The notes below the pieces were generated by a model. It saw only the letters and a list, made by a program, of their open reading frames with translations. It did not search any database and was not told the DNA's origin. The position numbers were made by a program, and so were the translations under genes. A DNA stretch of 5,624 nucleotides. Origin: Streptosporangiaceae bacterium. Lineage in GTDB: Bacteria; Actinomycetota; Actinomycetes; Streptosporangiales; Streptosporangiaceae. Shown piece after piece: positions 5,097 to 5,624 of the stretch (position 1 is the first letter of the stretch; the number at the start of each line of letters is the position of its first letter). Location of the stretch: positions 1-5,624 of the forward strand of contig JASIBJ010000791.1 in the NCBI GenBank assembly GCA_030045215.1. Reading direction: 5' to 3'.

Positions 5097-5624
5097 GTGC
5101 GTAACGGCTCCACCGAGCTCGTGCTCGACAGCGATCCTGGAGCCAGGCCGGATGTCGCCCGCGCTGTGTCCGACGGCACCGGCAGCACGTTCTCGCTTTC
5201 CGATGACGGGCCGGCGCGGCGAGTGCGCCGCACCTGGCTGGACACGTTCGACTGGCGGCTCTACCGAGCCGGGCTCGCACTCGAGCAGGTGGCTGCCTCC
5301 GGCCGGACCGAGTTGGTGCTGACCGGCCGTGATGGCGAACGCCTGGCCGCTACACAGACCGGCTCGGCCAATGGCAGCAGAGGGCAGGGGCGCTGGCCGG
5401 CCTTGCTCGGCGCGCTGCCGCCTGGCCCGCTGCGCGAGCTGCTGGAGCCGGTCGTGGGCGTGCGCGCGCTGGCGCCCGTCGCCAGGGCGACAAGCCAGGT
5501 GCGGGAGCAGCGTGTGCTGAACGCCGACGCCAAGACGGTCGCACGGCTCGCGATCGACCAGATGTCGGTCACGTATCCGGGCAGGGCGCAGGCGGCGCCG
5601 CGGCTGGCTGTGTCCGCGGTCCGC
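5097..5624 (+). CDS. CYTH-like/CHAD domain protein, N-terminal 176 codons (runs off right edge)
   Basis: The frame opens at GTG 5097 and is still open at the last base, giving exactly 176 codons. Residues 31-100 resemble a reduced CYTH (triphosphate tunnel) domain: TFSLSDDGPARRVRRTW, then LDTFDWRLYRAGLALE (48-63), which corresponds to the YYDTxDxRLxxxG strand of CYTH, then TELVLTGRDGERL (71-83). Residues 99-150 (RWPALLGALPPGPLRELL, GVRALAPVARATSQVREQRVLNADAKTVARL) are the connector typical of actinobacterial CYTH-CHAD proteins and lead into the helical CHAD domain, mostly outside the window. CHAD domains are His-rich alpha-helical modules that bind polyphosphate. The classic EXEXK motif of CYTH enzymes is not visible at this N-terminus, so catalysis is doubtful and a binding role more likely. 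It is divergent from the membrane-protein/NACHT block and may share its control region. Confidence 0.83.
   Translation, partial: MRNGSTELVLDSDPGARPDVARAVSDGTGSTFSLSDDGPARRVRRTWLDTFDWRLYRAGLALEQVAASGRTELVLTGRDGERLAATQTGSANGSRGQGRWPALLGALPPGPLRELLEPVVGVRALAPVARATSQVREQRVLNADAKTVARLAIDQMSVTYPGRAQAAPRLAVSAVR

Noticed and set aside
5092..5097. ATG-TAG start-stop element overlapping the GTG start of the CHAD gene
   Set aside because: The RBS is only 1 nt from this ATG, too close for normal initiation, so it is most likely coincidence.
5261..5572. minus-strand open frames at the right edge
   Set aside because: Antisense to the CYTH/CHAD gene; compositionally biased and without motifs.

Overview
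This is a high-GC window (codon third positions rich in G/C, GTG starts, GC-dense coding DNA) that looks like the chromosome of an actinomycete. The protein families also point there: a membrane NACHT ATPase of the streptomycete/frankia type, a CYTH/CHAD protein, and a glyoxalase-fold protein divergent from an alpha/beta hydrolase. I cannot name a genus. There are no RNA genes, CRISPR arrays, insertion sequences or other mobile elements that I can support.

Layout. (1) Bases 1-298 (-) hold the first 99 codons of an alpha/beta-hydrolase; the gene runs off the left edge. (2) A 66-bp divergent intergenic region carries an AT-rich imperfect palindrome (323-336) resembling a TetR/KstR-type operator. 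(3) Bases 365-931 (+) hold a VOC (glyoxalase/extradiol dioxygenase fold) protein. Genes 1 and 3 look like a divergently transcribed catabolic pair. (4) A 14-bp convergent junction with a short hairpin follows. (5) Bases 946-4932 (-) hold three genes read leftwards in the order 4932->4282, 4184->3648, 3504->946. They are a 216-aa protein with one membrane anchor, a 178-aa conserved hypothetical with an HHHP...WEP motif, and an 852-aa NACHT NTPase flanked by membrane helices. (6) A 164-bp divergent intergenic region (4933-5096) has two back-to-back promoter-like elements whose -35 boxes form the arms of one inverted repeat. (7) Bases 5097-5624 (+) hold the start of a CYTH-like/CHAD protein that runs off the right edge.

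How the parts may work together. The most interesting unit is the three-gene minus-strand block. NACHT/STAND ATPases are signal-sensing switches, and many bacterial ones act in phage defence. Here the ATPase has two predicted N-terminal and about eight C-terminal membrane helices, and it follows a membrane-tethered protein and a small protein, neither with a function I know. A membrane-located STAND sensor/effector with two accessory proteins is a reasonable but unproven reading. The gaps between the genes (97 and 143 bp) leave both one operon and separate promoters open. The divergent CHAD gene (CHAD proteins bind polyphosphate) may share a control site with the block.
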